A stretch of DNA of 64,000 nucleotides, taken from contig NC_066584.1 of the NCBI RefSeq assembly GCF_024323335.1, forward strand, positions 433,995,408 to 434,059,407. The letters are read 5' to 3'. Source of the stretch: Lathyrus oleraceus (Eukaryota; Streptophyta; Magnoliopsida; Fabales; Fabaceae). Shown in pieces: positions 1 to 11,756 of the stretch (positions within the stretch are counted from its first letter, which is position 1; each line of letters begins with the position of its first letter). Below the pieces are notes generated by a model that was not told where the DNA came from, made no database searches, and saw only the letters and a list, made by a program, of their open reading frames with translations. The translations under genes and the position numbers were made by a program.

Positions 1-887
1 TATGTCGATGACTTGTTAATAATAGGTAGCTGCAAGAAGGAGATCGAAGACTTCAAAGGTGATCTCAATAAGGAATTCGAAATGTCAGATCTAGGTGACA
101 TTTCATATTTCCTTGACATTAAATTCTACTAGAGTGGTAGAGGTTTGATGATGCATCAAAGAAGGTATGCAGTCGAAATACTTAAGAGATTTGAGATGCA
201 AGATTACAACCTAACTTCGACTCCAACTGAGCCAAGATTACAACTGTCGAAAGATTCAGATGAAGATGATTTTGACCCAACCCAATATAAAAGACTTATT
301 GGGTCACTTCGATACCTCTGTCACACAAGGCATGACTTAGCATACAATGTAGGTATGGTGAGTAGGTTCATGCAGAAGCCAAAGGTATCACATCTAGCAG
401 CGGTGAAGAGGATACTAAGGTATCTGAAAGAAACTCTCGACTATGGCATTTTGTTTCCTACAACTGATGAAGGAAAATAATGCAAGTTAGTAGGATACAC
501 CAACTCAAGTTGGTGTAGTGATACTGAGGATCGAAAATCCACAATTGGCTATGTGTTTATGCTAGGTGGTGCACAAGTTGCCTGAAGTTCGAGAAAATAG
601 CCAGTAGTGGCATTATCTTCGTGCGAAGTAGAATAAATAGTTGCTTCTCTTTGTGCATGTCAAGAAACATGGATGATGAATCTGGTCGAAGAGATAACAG
701 CGAAGAGTCATGGAGCAATTACCATGAAGACCGACAACATGTCAGTTATCAATCTTGAGAAGAATCCGATAGCACATGGTCGAAGCAAGCACATCAAGAT
801 GAGGTTCCATTATCTTCGAGAGCAGACAGTAGATGGGAAGATGAATATGGAACACTGCAGAACTGAGAATCAGATTGCAGACATCAT
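1..887 (+). pseudogene. Ty1/copia reverse transcriptase - RNase H remnant
   Basis: Frame 1 reads through as the C-terminal part of a copia polyprotein: the RT motif YVDD at the first codons, then the connection (GSLRYLCHTRHDLAYNVGMV), then RNase H with the TDN and RSKHI motifs. There is no frameshift, but five in-frame stops occur at 130, 478, 583, 598 and 634. At least two look like C-to-T type changes: TGA for Trp before SSRK at 583, and TAG for Gln at 598. The frame is cut at 887 by the Ogre insertion and resumes at 23102. The upstream part of the element lies outside the window. Not functional. Confidence 0.93.
883..887 (+). repeat. Target site duplication ATCAT, left copy (Ogre insertion)
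   Basis: ATCAT stands directly before the TGTAACACC terminus at 888 and again directly after the ...GCCACA terminus at 23096. Removing one copy and everything between restores the copia frame as QIADIMTKG, the usual RNase H end. Confidence 0.95.
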
Positions 888-1041
888 TGTAACACCTCAA
901 AATTTGCCCTCCTCTCTTGGGACTAGCATAACATATTGCATATCATTTTTAGGTCATTAGGCATTGCATATGGCATATCATGTGGTTACATTGTGCAAGT
1001 CATCCTCCTAAGTCTTGATTAGAAGATGGAGAGGTTATGTG
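888..1041 (+). repeat. Ogre LTR stub (first 154 bp of an LTR)
   Basis: Matches 2560-2713 and 17884-18037 apart from rare substitutions (for example TTGATTAG against TTGATCAG) and begins with the same TGTAACACC end. The rest of this LTR is gone. Because it abuts the target duplication it is the true left edge of the insertion. Confidence 0.93.
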
Positions 1042-1069
1042 GTTACATTGTTTAATGTCTGGTCGATCA

Positions 1070-1465
1070 TTGTTTGATGCCTGTCAACATCATTGTTCGA
1101 TGCCTGTCAACATCATTGTTCGATGTCCTGTCAACATCATTGTTCAATGCCTGTCAACATCATTGTTCGATGTCCTGTCAACATCATTGTTCGATGTCCT
1201 GTCAACATCATTGTTCGATGTCCTGTCAACATCATTGTTCGATGTCCTGTCAACATCCTTGTTCGATGTCCTGTCAACATCCTTGTTCGATGTCCTGTCA
1301 ACATCATTGTTCGATGTCCTGTCAACATCATTGTTCGATGTCCTGTCAACATCCTTGTTCGATGTCCTGTCAACATCATTGTTTGATGCCTGTAAACATC
1401 ATTGTTTGATGCCTGTAAACATCATTGTTTGGTGCCTGTAAACATCAGTGTTCGATGTCCAGTAA
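1070..1465 (+). repeat. 24-bp minisatellite, about 16 units (left copy)
   Basis: Units of 23-24 bp follow GATGTCCTGTCAACATC plus CTT or ATT GTTC. Early units are GATGCC variants and the last three have TGTAAAC. The unit order, including which units carry CTT instead of ATT, is the same as at 16395-16790, so the array was copied as a block. Confidence 0.95.
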
Positions 1466-1513
1466 ACGTCAAGTTTTCTCCCAGTCATCAGTCAGTGTCT
1501 GGTTGAAAGTGTT

Positions 1514-1597
1514 ACTCTGAGGAGTGCAGCATCATGACGTCAGATCAACAATGTTCTCCAGTAGTGCGATACTGGATGTGTTTTTCCGTCGGACGGA
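1514..1597 (+). repeat. Hairpin-string repeat (left copy)
   Basis: Contains ACTCTGAGGAGT (1514-1525), CCAGTA-GTGCGA-TACTGG (1558-1575) and TCCGTC-G-GACGGA (1585-1597). It is equivalent to 16839-16922 and related to the repeats at 15974, 16073 and 16237. Confidence 0.8.
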
Positions 1598-2546
1598 GAT
1601 GGAAGTGAAATCGAAGGATGTTACGCGATCAGCGCGATTTTCGGGGCTCAATCGGAGAAAGGGAGATGCTGAGGCATTTTCTGGGGGTTCAAATGAAGAT
1701 TGGAGTTGAAGAATACATCCGAGATGAGGTCCTTAGGATTATCTTCTGTTCATGTGTCGCCTTAGACTTTGGCGGGGTCCAATAGAAGTCGTTATGGGTG
1801 TCTTCTGAGGAAGAATTACACATGTTACCTTCCTTTTGTGAAGGTGTACCCTCTGATATGTCGCCCTCAGAGTGGTTTGGTGTTATTTCCGTCATTGCCA
1901 GCGGAATTATCACGAGAGATGGGAGAACGGGGTTCAAATGGAGAAAAGGAAATGTTGCGACATTTTCTGGAGATCGGGGTTCAAACGGAGAAAAGGAAGT
2001 GTTGAGGCATTTTTTGGAGAGTGGGGTCCAAATGGAGAAAAGGAGACACGAGGTGTTTTCTGGAGAATGGGGTTCACATTGGCGATCACACGTTATCGTC
2101 AGGCGACTGGGGTTCAAACTGGAGAATGGGGTTCATTATTTTGGCAAACAGGAGAACGGGGTTCAAATGCAGTGATCCGGGATCATTTGCGCAAAAGAAA
2201 ATTTCGGGGTTCAAGAAAATAAAAAAAAAGAAAATTTCGGGGTTCAAGAAAATCAAAAAAGAAATATAATCCCCAGCGGATGTGTGGTGTTCTAACACAT
2301 GGTTATCCCTGTGCTACCATTTATTTTGGTATCCAGGTTGATGTTGCTGTATCGGTGATCAGGCCGACTTTCTCCGTACCAGACGGATTCTTCTTCAAGA
2401 TTGTGTTCTTCGCCGATTCTGACAGGCGTTGTTAATTATTTTCTCACCAGAGTGCAAATTATTCGTCTGTTCTTGGTATTCAATCACTCTTCATCCTGAT
2501 CATCTGAAAGCCGAGGCTATTCATATCGACAGGTTCACAGTGGATT

Positions 2547-2559
2547 GAATAGGGGCAGC
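2547..2559 (+). promoter_or_regulatory. Ogre polypurine tract (left copy)
   Basis: GAATAGGGGCAGC abuts the TGTAACACC LTR terminus, the position of the plus-strand primer. The same sequence precedes the LTR at 17884. Confidence 0.75.
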
Positions 2560-5500
2560 TGTAACACCTCAAAATTTGCCCTCCTCTCTTGGGACTAGCA
2601 TAACATATTGCATATCATTTTTAGGTCATTAGGCATTGCATATGGCATATCATGTGGTTACATTGTGCAAGTCATCCTCCTAAGTCTTGATCAGAAGATG
2701 GAGAGGTTATGTGCAAGCTAGGGTTTCATTGGATTGGATCACTAATCATCTGAGGATATGGTGGTTCAAATTAGGGTTTTGATTCTCAAGGAGATTGAGC
2801 TACATCTTGATTGAAATAATACATCATCATCATCATGGTCTTGATATTATCCAAGAGGTGCAAGAGATTGATCAGCTACCTTGGGATTAGGGTTTTGACC
2901 ACTGGTCAACCCTAATCAATTGCATTGGGCCAAGCAGGGCATAGCAAGGAGATGGGGTCTATAATGGATATGGGGATCATCACATGATTGTATTGAGCTT
3001 GTGGAGGCTAGGGTTTCACCATTGAGCCATTTCATCAGAGAATTGGGGCTCAGATTGATCAGTGCATTGCCAAATTCATCTATCAGTTGAAAAGTCAATT
3101 GTGGTCAACTGTGCTTGATTTTATGGATTTGGAGGTGGGAGAGAGTTGGATATACTTCATTCATGTTGAAACAAGTTTCATTTGACATGTCAAATCTCAA
3201 GAATGAAGAAAATAAAGTCAGGACAAAAATTGCCAAAAATAGAAAGTGACTTGTAATGGAAGTTTCCAAAAATGGAAAGTTTTTCACCATAAAACTACAT
3301 GTCCAAAAAAGCTTCAAATGAAAATTTGTTCAACATGAAAGTTGTAGATCTTGGTCTCACCTTTCCAAAAAGTCCAAGAACTTAAAATTCCCATGTATGG
3401 TTGGCAAGTTATGGTCCATTCATTTTCCAAAAATACCTATAATCAAAGTGGCATAACTTTCACATGGAATGTCCAAAATGGTTGATCTTTTTATGAGCAA
3501 ACTCCATTTGACATGTACTTTCATGGTGCATAATCAAAATTCATCAAAATTGGTCAATGCAAAAGGTCAATTTTCAAGTGCACTAATTAAAATCCAAGGG
3601 CAAAATGGTCCAAGTTGGGAAATACATGGAATTTTGGAATGAGGATTTTTGCAACACATCACAATTGCCAAATAGAAGTTGTTTGAGCTGTCATGAGCTG
3701 TCATGGTTCAATATTTGGCAAGGGCATTTTGGAACTCTCACTTAAATTTCACATTATGCTAATCACATGAGTTTTTGCTAATTGGTGATTAAGAGAGTGA
3801 TTAAGGGATAGTATAAATGTTTAATCATAACAGAATTACAATGAGAATCACAATTCACAAGAAATCTAACTAACTTTCCCTCCATTTTCTCCAAAAACTC
3901 TTCAATCTTCATCAAACTTTTTTTGATCCAAACTCCATCAAATCTCAACCAAATTGCAAAATTCTTTTTGATTCGTGTTCCTTGAACCTTCATCTACATC
4001 TGTTTTGGTAAATTAGTGGAAGAAGCTACAAGATTCGTGACTGTTCAAAGGAAGCTCAACAATGGAGTTTTGATAATTCTTCCAATTGAAGCAACCTCGA
4101 GCCAAGGATCTTGCTCCATTCACCTTCCTATACCTTGATGTACATCTGTTTTGGTTTTGGCTTGAAGAAACATCCAAATTCATCACTGCTCCATCATAAG
4201 GTGCAAAATTCGAAACTCACTATTGCTTAAATTATTATATGCGTCTTGTAGATCGTTCATCATAGGTTAACATGCTGCTTGTGGTTTGTGAATTGATTGA
4301 GTGTAGAAAGAGAAATCACAATTTTAAGTTTGATGTTCATTTCTTTTTTTGGTTCGATTCGTGATGTATAGTGAGAGTTAGGAAAAATCGTTGTCATATT
4401 CGTAACCTACGTTGAGAGACGGAGAGATTGGTATATCGCTTGTGCAATTTCGTGAAGAAAAGTTCGTAACCGAAGCTGGCGTTGAAGAAGCGATGAACGC
4501 GTGATGAACATGAACAATTCTGGAAAAATAAGCTGTTCAATCCGTTTCACAGCGTGGCCATTTTCGAAAACTTGTTTCCCACTAAAACCGGCCAACCAGA
4601 AGCTGCCACGCAATAAATGAGGCTGTACCACATTTTGGACTATTTACGGAACTGCCATTGCAAGCTTATTTAATTCATTTAACCATTAAATAATTATTCC
4701 ATAAATTAACAAATCTTCTGAAATTCACATAAAATCCAATTCTAATCCAAATTTAATGGGACTTTTTTTGTTAGATTCATAATTTTCTCTAGTTTTTTAT
4801 AGGTATGATAACACAAGTTGTGCTTGGAGAATTTTTGACTTTGCCTATTGATCTTTGACTTGTGTGCATCTTGTGTATGTTTCACCATATCCTTCATGAA
4901 ATACTCATACATTATCCAAATTGAATGAAATTTCACATGCTTGTTCTGGACATCTTGATGGTGATTTTCATGTATAGTTTGTGAATTTTGGATCTCTGGT
5001 TTGGTAGATATGATGTGTGCAAGTTGAGTGTGACAATTTGTGTCACACTAGGTTAGGTCAATTTCATGAATTTATTTGACATGCCTATGCTTTTCCAATT
5101 GATCTCAAATTTTGCATGCTGTGTCTTGTATATGTCTAGTCTCACCATGATTTTTTGTATGAATTGTGGATTCATTTTCCATTTAATTGAGATTTTTGAT
5201 TGCTGTTTAGCATTTTTAGGGCTTTGTTTGAGTGTTTGTCTTCCAAGTCTTGTGAAATGCTCATACCATATCATATGAATGTGAAATTTGATGGAGTGAT
5301 TCATAACATGTTTAGATGTAGTTTGGCTTTGGTCCCATTCATTTCTTAATTGTTTTCACTGTTTGGCATTTGATTGAAGTTGATGCTCATTTTGCTACCA
5401 TGTGTTGACTTGTTTGGATTTCTGCTGACTTCATGATTTTATTTGCCTGGCTTAGGAATGTTGAATTGCTCCAATTTTTTGTGTGAATGATCATTGGTAT

Positions 5501-7158
5501 GTCAAGATAACATGTGATTTTTTATGGAATTTTGGATGGAGTTTTCTAATTGATTGATAATTTTCTTCTCTGTGTGCTCATTTGGTAACCTTGTGTGACA
5601 CATGTTGGCATTTCATTTGTGAAATTCTCATATGGTATTGGATGAAGATGAAATTTGATATGTGGACTGTAGACACATTATAGGACATCATGGTTTTGAT
5701 CCCATTCATTTCTTAATTGTTGTCACTGTTTTATGATTTTTGGAAGTGGATGTTTGTTTGGATGCCTTGAATTGGCTTGTATAAATATGTCTGGACTTCT
5801 TGATTTTCATTGACCTATTTCCTTTTGTCCAATTGAGCTGAAAATTGATATGCTATACATTGAATGTGTCCTGTTTAGGTGTGAATTTTTGTGGAATTAA
5901 TTGAATTGTTTTGATATGGATTTGATTGAGATAGTTCTATTTGGTCATTTGAAGTTGCAAATTACATGATTGATGTTAAATTGTGCATGAAATGATAATG
6001 GTGAATGGTATGAGAATGGCACCAATTGCAATTGCTTTTAATTTGTTTGAATGTGATTTTGGTTGGTTTGCACTTGCTGTTTTGATTTTTTTATCCCCCT
6101 TGGACCCTAGGCTTGGCCTAGTGGTCTAGTTTCTCACATTTGGTTTGGACTTTCAGGTTGAAATGCAAAAGGCTTAAAGGAAAAAGTGCAAGTTGACTAA
6201 ATTGAGTTTTGTTTGATGTTGTCCACTAACATTGGTTTTGTGTTGTAGGGTTTGATGCTTGAGCATGAGCTCATGGCTTGCACTTATGTGCATTAACTTG
6301 TGTTGTCTGTATAGATTGACTTTTGCTGTTTACTGTTGGTTTGTCTGAGTACTGATGATGCTTGATTGATTTCAGGTACATTTAGTCGCTTACAGTTCTT
6401 TAAGAACTTGCTTGCTGCTGCTTGGTTTTTAAACCAGTTGAGGTAGACTCTCTTGTCTCCATGTAGTCTGGAAGACCTGGCTTGTTATTTAGCCAGGCAA
6501 CTGTCTGAAGTCCTCCTTAAGAGGCGATGTCTGTGATTGTTTACTTTTGTGCCAAACAGGTAAAGACCTCTATGAGGCAATTGGCGGAACCCAAGGGATA
6601 TGCAATCTATCCCCCGCTATTCTGTTGAGTCGTCCCTCTGCTCACACCACTGTGTTGATGCATTGGGACACAAACCCAAGATCTTGTACTTTGTACAGTT
6701 GTGTCAGAGTCTTTGAGCGTAGAAGGGTCCCTCCATTCTGGACCCACGCTCCTTTGTCTAAAGCTCTCCCTGGACAGGGATAAGAGCTGTGAAGTCTAAT
6801 CTTCACTCACCTTTCATCAGCTTCACCTTAGCCCCTCAATGGCAAGGTTAAGAGCTAAAACTACCTCTGTACAGATGACTTGCTTCGGCGGTCGAACCAT
6901 TGTTTGAGCCCACTTGACTGGATATAGTGTGTGCTTTGTGAATATTTGTTTGAAATGTTTGTTTTGTTTGTTGATGCTTGCATGCTTGCTTTCTTCCTGG
7001 ATAGGATTAGCTTGCTGTTGTGCAAGTAGGTAGAAACCACAACATAGGGCAATGATGCATGATAACACTAGGCTCGAGTACAGCTCCCTGGTAGTGTGTC
7101 TCCCCTTGGTTTCTGGCTAGAATTTCTTTCCCTTTCAGGGGAACTACATCGCCCTGAT

Positions 7159-7175
7159 CCTCGTTCCAGACGAGG
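7159..7175 (+). other. LTR stem-loop 1 (CCTCGT-TCCAG-ACGAGG)
   Basis: Perfect 6-bp stem with a 5-nt loop, followed by TATGTAGGCA. It is repeated in the right LTR at 22484-22500. Compare stem-loop 2, which keeps the loop but has a different closing pair. Confidence 0.6.
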
Positions 7176-7422
7176 TATGTAGGCAGGAGACCGTGCGAGG
7201 TCTCTCCGGGCACCTTTTTTCTTTTTGTGTGCGTTTGCTTGTTAACCCTTTTGTGTGTCAGGATATGGATGTAAGCCCAGCGATTGGCTGTTCGTATCCT
7301 GACTGTGTTTGTTTGGTTTGAATGCTGATGTAAGTCCAGGGATTGGCATTCAGGCTCCATGTTTGCCTGTGGGTGTGTGTGTCTCGTTTGGCGTGCGTGA
7401 GCCGAACTACGGCAGCTCTGAT

Positions 7423-7439
7423 TCTCGTTCCAGACGAGA
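7423..7439 (+). other. LTR stem-loop 2 (TCTCGT-TCCAG-ACGAGA)
   Basis: Same fold and loop as the structure at 7159, with the outer C-G pair replaced by T-A on both arms, and followed by TACGTAGGCA. Repeated at 22746-22762. Confidence 0.6.
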
Positions 7440-7775
7440 TACGTAGGCATAGGATGCGATGTCCTAGCGAGTTCTCTTCCTCTTAACCCCACCTGTGTTG
7501 TCTTCGGTGCGTGTGTGTGTGATGTCTGTTTGTTTTAGCAACCTTTTCTTTCTTTTAGAGCGTGGATCCCGTTGAGTACGACGGACGTGAGGGGTGCTAA
7601 TACCTTCCCCTTGCGTAACCGACTCCCTTACCCTTTCTCTTTGGTCGCGAGACCATGCTTTTTCCAGGTTTCTCTGAGCGTTTCCTTTCCCTATCTTGGG
7701 ATAAATAACGCGCAGTGGCGGCTCTGTGTTGTTTTTGTTTTAGCCCGCCGGTTGTTTTTTCGCGGATGCGACAGC

Positions 7776-7793
7776 TGGCGACTCTGCTGGGGA
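7776..7793 (+). promoter_or_regulatory. Ogre primer binding site (tRNA-Arg type)
   Basis: TGGCGACTCTGCTGGGGA, two bases after the LTR end. It starts TGG, as needed to pair with a tRNA CCA end, and resembles the tRNA-Arg-type site described for legume Ogre elements (family knowledge, from memory). Confidence 0.85.
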
Positions 7794-8833
7794 CTAACGG
7801 ATGTTGACCTGTGCTGGTCCATCTTCCCTAAGCGAGTCTCTCCTAGCGTTCTAGGGTAGTTTAGGTTGCTTGTTTTGTGTTATTTATTGCATTTATTATT
7901 CTAACAGTGTATATATTTGCATAAATATTTGCATGCATCATACTATCATGTTGTTGCCGTCCTCTGTGCAGGTGATTCCTCTGTTTTGGGGTGGGTGTTC
8001 TGAGTGGGGCTAAAACCCAGGCCCGAGTATACACCTAGGATTAGTGTGGTCTCATGTTCCTCATTTGCTATATTAGTATATTGTTGCAACGTGACATACC
8101 ACAAGCCGGACGTGGTTCATTGGAGAGCTTTCCATTGTGGAAGTACTCCACTTTGGTTTAGTTATCTCTTCTGAGCTATTGACTTCGGTGACCGATCATT
8201 TCCCAGATCTTTGGTTTAGACGATCTCAAGAGAGCTACAATGGCACACCCGAAAGGGCAAACCCATTGAGTATCTCTGCTCGTTTGTCGAGACTATTATC
8301 CGCCTTAGGATGACCTGATTAGAATTTACCTGTGAGGGGAGGGTGATTCTTGCAGATGCATGTTCTGTTGGTGACTCAGATGGTGACTGTTGGTTCCGTT
8401 GATCAGAGTCCTATTTATAAGTCGGATTTATGGCCATTTCTTTCTGAGACGCCGGAGTGCTGTCCGAGTTATTTATCAGTGGGGATCCGTTTATTTCAGG
8501 ATTCCCCGGGCCGATTCAGAGGTTTGCAGGTTGTCTGATCAGAGATTGTTTGGTGATGATGATGATGATGGTGATGTATCTGTCTTCCGTTTATTTCGGA
8601 ACCCTTGAGTCGGATTTGTGGTTACATATTTCCTCAGATGGTTGTGATCGGTTCAGAAATCAGGGCTGTGATTCAGAGCAATAGATGATCAGATGACTTG
8701 GAGGATGGCACTATGCATTGCATTCATTCATCAGCATCATTAACATTTGCATTTACCTGCATCTAACACATGTTTATCCATATGCAGGGACACTTTTGAT
8801 CGAGATCCTGGTTGAGAGACTTTCTGTTCAGAT
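7794..8833 (+). other. Ogre untranslated leader
   Basis: About 1 kb between primer site and ORF1. It has no long open frame. It ends with a pyrimidine-poor TATGCAG (about 8781-8787) that could act as a splice acceptor, but this is not demonstrated. A short ATG-rich run (GATGATGATGATGATGG) lies near 8552. Confidence 0.6.
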
Positions 8834-10534
8834 ATGAGGACCGGTTTGAAGGATGATGTGGTTTACAGTTTCTTCAACCCAGAGATTGACGAGCTGAGAG
8901 ATATGATAGCATTGATTACGCCCGACCATGTGGGGATGTTCAGAGAGGCATACGGTAGTATCCTGAAGATGGTTTTCAGGCTCACTGACAGTGACAGAAG
9001 TGCCATTCATACTCTTCTCCAGTTCTATGACCCGGGCCTGAGATGCTTCGTGTTTCCAGATTATTTGTTGGGGCCTCTGATGGAGGACTATGCTAGCATT
9101 CTGGGTATGCAGATCCGCGATCAGATTCCTTTCTGTGCTATTAAGAGAGAGCCTGACGTCCTTGGGATTTCCCGTGCTCTTTATTTGAGTCCGGAAGTGA
9201 CCAAGGAGGGTTTGAAGGAGAAAGGAAAATTACCCGGTTTTCATTTGAGTTTCTTGGAGGCTAAAGCCAAGGAACATGCTGCAGTGGGTAATTGGAAGAC
9301 GGTTTGTGCCTTGATTGCTGTGAGCATTTATGGTGTCATCATGTTTCCTAATCAAAAGAGCTTTGTGGACCATAATGCCATCAGATTGTTTATACAGGGG
9401 AACCCTATTCCTACTCTGATCGGAGATGTCTATTACTCGGTTCATAACAGAAACGAGAAGCGGCGTGGGGGTTTGATTCGCTGCTGTACTCAGTTGCTAT
9501 TCCGGTGGTTTATGGGATATTTGCCTTCCCGAGGTGCTTTTGCTCATATTGATTCCACTGTCAAGTGGTCTGTCAGATTGATGGGTTTGCGGGCTGATGA
9601 CATTGCTTGGACTCATAACGGTATGGCTGGATAAGACTTCATATATAGCTGTGGGAGATTTCCCAATGTGCCTCTCATAGGTGTTCAGGGTTGCATTAAT
9701 TACAACCCGACGCTTCTTAGGAGACAGATGGGGTTTGCCATGGAGGTTCCTCCTCTCGAGCGAGAGATTCAGGAGTCCTTTTACTTCTCAACTGAGGGCG
9801 ATCAGGCCAAGTTGATGCAAGTGTCTGGGTCATGGCGTAACGTTCAGAGAAAGGGCAAGGTCCCGTTTGGCAAGGTTAACAGCCGGTCTTTTCCTCTATT
9901 TGATGATTGGTTGCGGAAGAGGATAGAGATTACACTTCTACCATTTCCGGGAGGTGATCCTTGGTGTCCTATGATTGAGGGTCCGTGTTCTTCAGTCAGT
10001 ATGGAAGAATTCCTCGAGATGAAGAGGGCCAGAGATCAGTTGCTTACAGAGAAAGCGGAATTGGAGATGAGTGTTGCTCGGATTCAGATGGCTAACCAGG
10101 AGATCAAAGTGAAGATGGAGGATCAGGACAAGCGACATGCCCTAGAAGCGAAGCGCTTTGAGATGGATACCGCTTACTATGGGAAAGTTAATCAGGCCTT
10201 AGCGTCATCTACCAGAGAGCACGACATTACCAAGGAGAGATTGGCTAGGGCTTCTCAGGTCATTGAGGATGAGAAGAGGAGGCAGATTCTCGTGAAGGAT
10301 CAGAGAGACGCTAGAGCCAGAGTCCTTGCCGTGGAGTGGGAAGCGGAGAAAGCAAAGATTATAGCTGAGAGAGATCATTATAGGGCTGAGAGAGATCATT
10401 ACTTCAGGCAGATGAAGATTCACCAGAAAGAGGTGGGGAGATTACAGCAGGAGAATACCGAGCTCAGGTTCGCCGCAGAGTTCGTGAAGATGGTTGATAA
10501 GATAGGGCCATCTGTGGGACCCTCATCAGGCTAG
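8834..10534 (+). pseudogene. Ogre ORF1 (extra ORF upstream of gag), one stop
   Basis: A 567-codon frame starting MRTGLKDDVVYSFF and broken once, by TAA at 9632-9634; it continues in the same frame (DFIYSCGRFPNVPLIG) to TAG at 10532. The N-terminal 270 residues match the uncharacterised globular domain encoded before gag in Tat/Ogre elements. From about 10010 the protein is a charged coiled coil (ITKERLARASQVIEDEKRR, RAERDHYRAERDHYF). The extra ORF between LTR and gag is the diagnostic Ogre feature; its function is unknown. A single stop suggests recent loss or readable suppression. Confidence 0.85.
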
Positions 10535-10973
10535 CTTTCTTATTTGTGTTGAATTACCGTCAGGCTTGTTGACGGAATTCACTTGCTTGTATTTCCTTCC
10601 TGATTCTGGAGAATTGTAATGGATTTGTATTAGCTTGATGTATGACTATGGCACTTATTGTGCACTTTGCTATGTGATGGTTATTTTCATTCAGTGATTG
10701 ATCTTCAAGCTTTATTTGCTTTACCGTATGCACTCACACAAGCACACACATGGTTGGGGGTATTTTGCTAAATCATGTATCTCTGATCTGTATGAGGGAA
10801 TCAACTGCTGAATGTCAGAATGTTGCTGCCGGATTATTATATGTCTCAATGGAGCCAGGATCGAGAGACAAAGTGTCCCTCATGTGGCTAAACACTGCAT
10901 TCATGCATAAACCATAATAACTTGTCTTTTGTTTTGCAGGTATCAGTTTCTAACCTGTTTGATTGACACAGGA
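10535..10973 (+). other. ORF1-gag spacer with possible splice acceptor
   Basis: No coding signal. It ends with a T-rich run and TTTTGCAG at about 10932-10939 just before the gag frame, so a spliced gag RNA is possible. This is an inference from the motif only. Confidence 0.4.
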
Positions 10974-11756
10974 ATGATGAATCCGCCTAACGCCGACATT
11001 CTCGAGCTGAAAGAGAAGATGGGAGAGCTGATCAATGTCATGCGAGAGTTCGCCTTAGGGCAGAAAGAAATTGCCGAGAAGGTGGGGAAGATTGAAGACT
11101 GGCTGAAGATGGGGAACATGCAAGGAAACGCTTCGTCGTCTAGACCGAAGAAATCCTTTGGTGATGGTCAGCCTAAGAAGGAGGATGGCGCGAGTGCTGT
11201 GTCTGTGCATGCCCAGAGAGGACACGGTAGGGATCGTTACTACCAGCACACTGCTGCGGTAACCACCCCTGCTGGTAATCAGTCAGTACGACAGCAACGT
11301 CAGCCACCTCAACAGAGAGCCGGGTATCAAGTGAGAGGAAAGGGGGTCGATCGCCATTTTGACAAGCCACCCGTGACATACGCTGTTCTGTTCAAAAGGT
11401 TGATGGATTTTAGGTTGGTTCAGCCAAGGGCGATGGTTTCGATGAGATCAAATCAGAGGCCTCCTAACTATGATGAGAACACCCAGTGTGAATTCCATTC
11501 TGGAACACCGGGGCATAACATTGAGGGCTGTAGAGCATTCAAGAATGTTGTCCAAGACCTGGTGGATTCCAAGGCCCTCAGTTTTGCGCCATCAGGGAAT
11601 GTTAATGCCGATCCCATGCCAGTACAGGGTCAGGTGATGGGGGGTGTAATTGCTGGAAATTCAGATCACGTCTGTGTGGTGGGGGAAGAGATTGACAGCG
11701 ACCGCGAGCTGGAGTCGTGGATAAAATCGTGCGTACCAGGAAGCTGGAAGGCCTAA
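10974..11756 (+). pseudogene. Ogre gag with the central core deleted
   Basis: An open frame of 260 codons from the tandem ATG at 10974/10977. The N-terminus (PNADILELKEKMGELINVMR) is the Ogre gag start. It passes straight to the basic Gln-rich hinge and the C-terminal region with CEFHSGTPGHNIEGC, a CX2-type zinc knuckle variant in which H replaces the second Cys. The roughly 300-residue capsid-like core expected between these parts is missing, so the product cannot be a working capsid protein. The open frame survives because the deletion is in frame. Confidence 0.8.

Larger units (their letters stand above)
1046..2559 (+). mobile_element. Ogre internal region, 3' terminal segment (second copy)
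   Basis: Near-identical to 16371-17883. It carries the 24-bp minisatellite, a hairpin-bearing repeat (1514-1597), degenerate GGGGTTCAAA-type repeats (about 1640-2270) and a purine-rich end GAATAGGGGCAGC directly before the next LTR. I saw only isolated differences from the other copy (TTTCTCCC against TTTATCCC; A-run length near 2222). It contains no gene; the several overlapping open frames come from the repeat having a period divisible by three. Confidence 0.92.
2560..7773 (+). mobile_element. Ogre LTR, complete (5.2 kb), shared by two tandem units
   Basis: Starts TGTAACACC and ends GATGCGACA. It aligns along its whole length with 17884-23096, with scattered substitutions and short indels. 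It serves both as the 3' LTR of the left internal fragment and the 5' LTR of the right unit. LTRs above 5 kb are characteristic of legume Ogre elements. No convincing protein gene is inside; small open frames are not supported. It carries two related stem-loops at 7159 and 7423. Confidence 0.94.

Noticed and set aside
1037..1441. Overlapping open frames over the 24-bp repeat, on both strands
   Set aside because: A repeat with a period divisible by three and no stop is open in several phases at once. The repetitive peptides have no start context or homologue.
1070..1465. CRISPR-like regular array
   Set aside because: Units are contiguous with no unique spacers, and the context is a plant retroelement.
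1798..2175. Forward frames over the GGGGTTCAAA repeats
   Set aside because: All three phases are open in the same place and the peptides only reflect the repeat (NGVQMEKR, GSNGEKE).
7007..7492. 161-codon minus-strand frame in the Ogre LTR
   Set aside because: It is not kept as one frame in the second LTR (broken near 22540 by length change in a T run), has low complexity and resembles no known protein.
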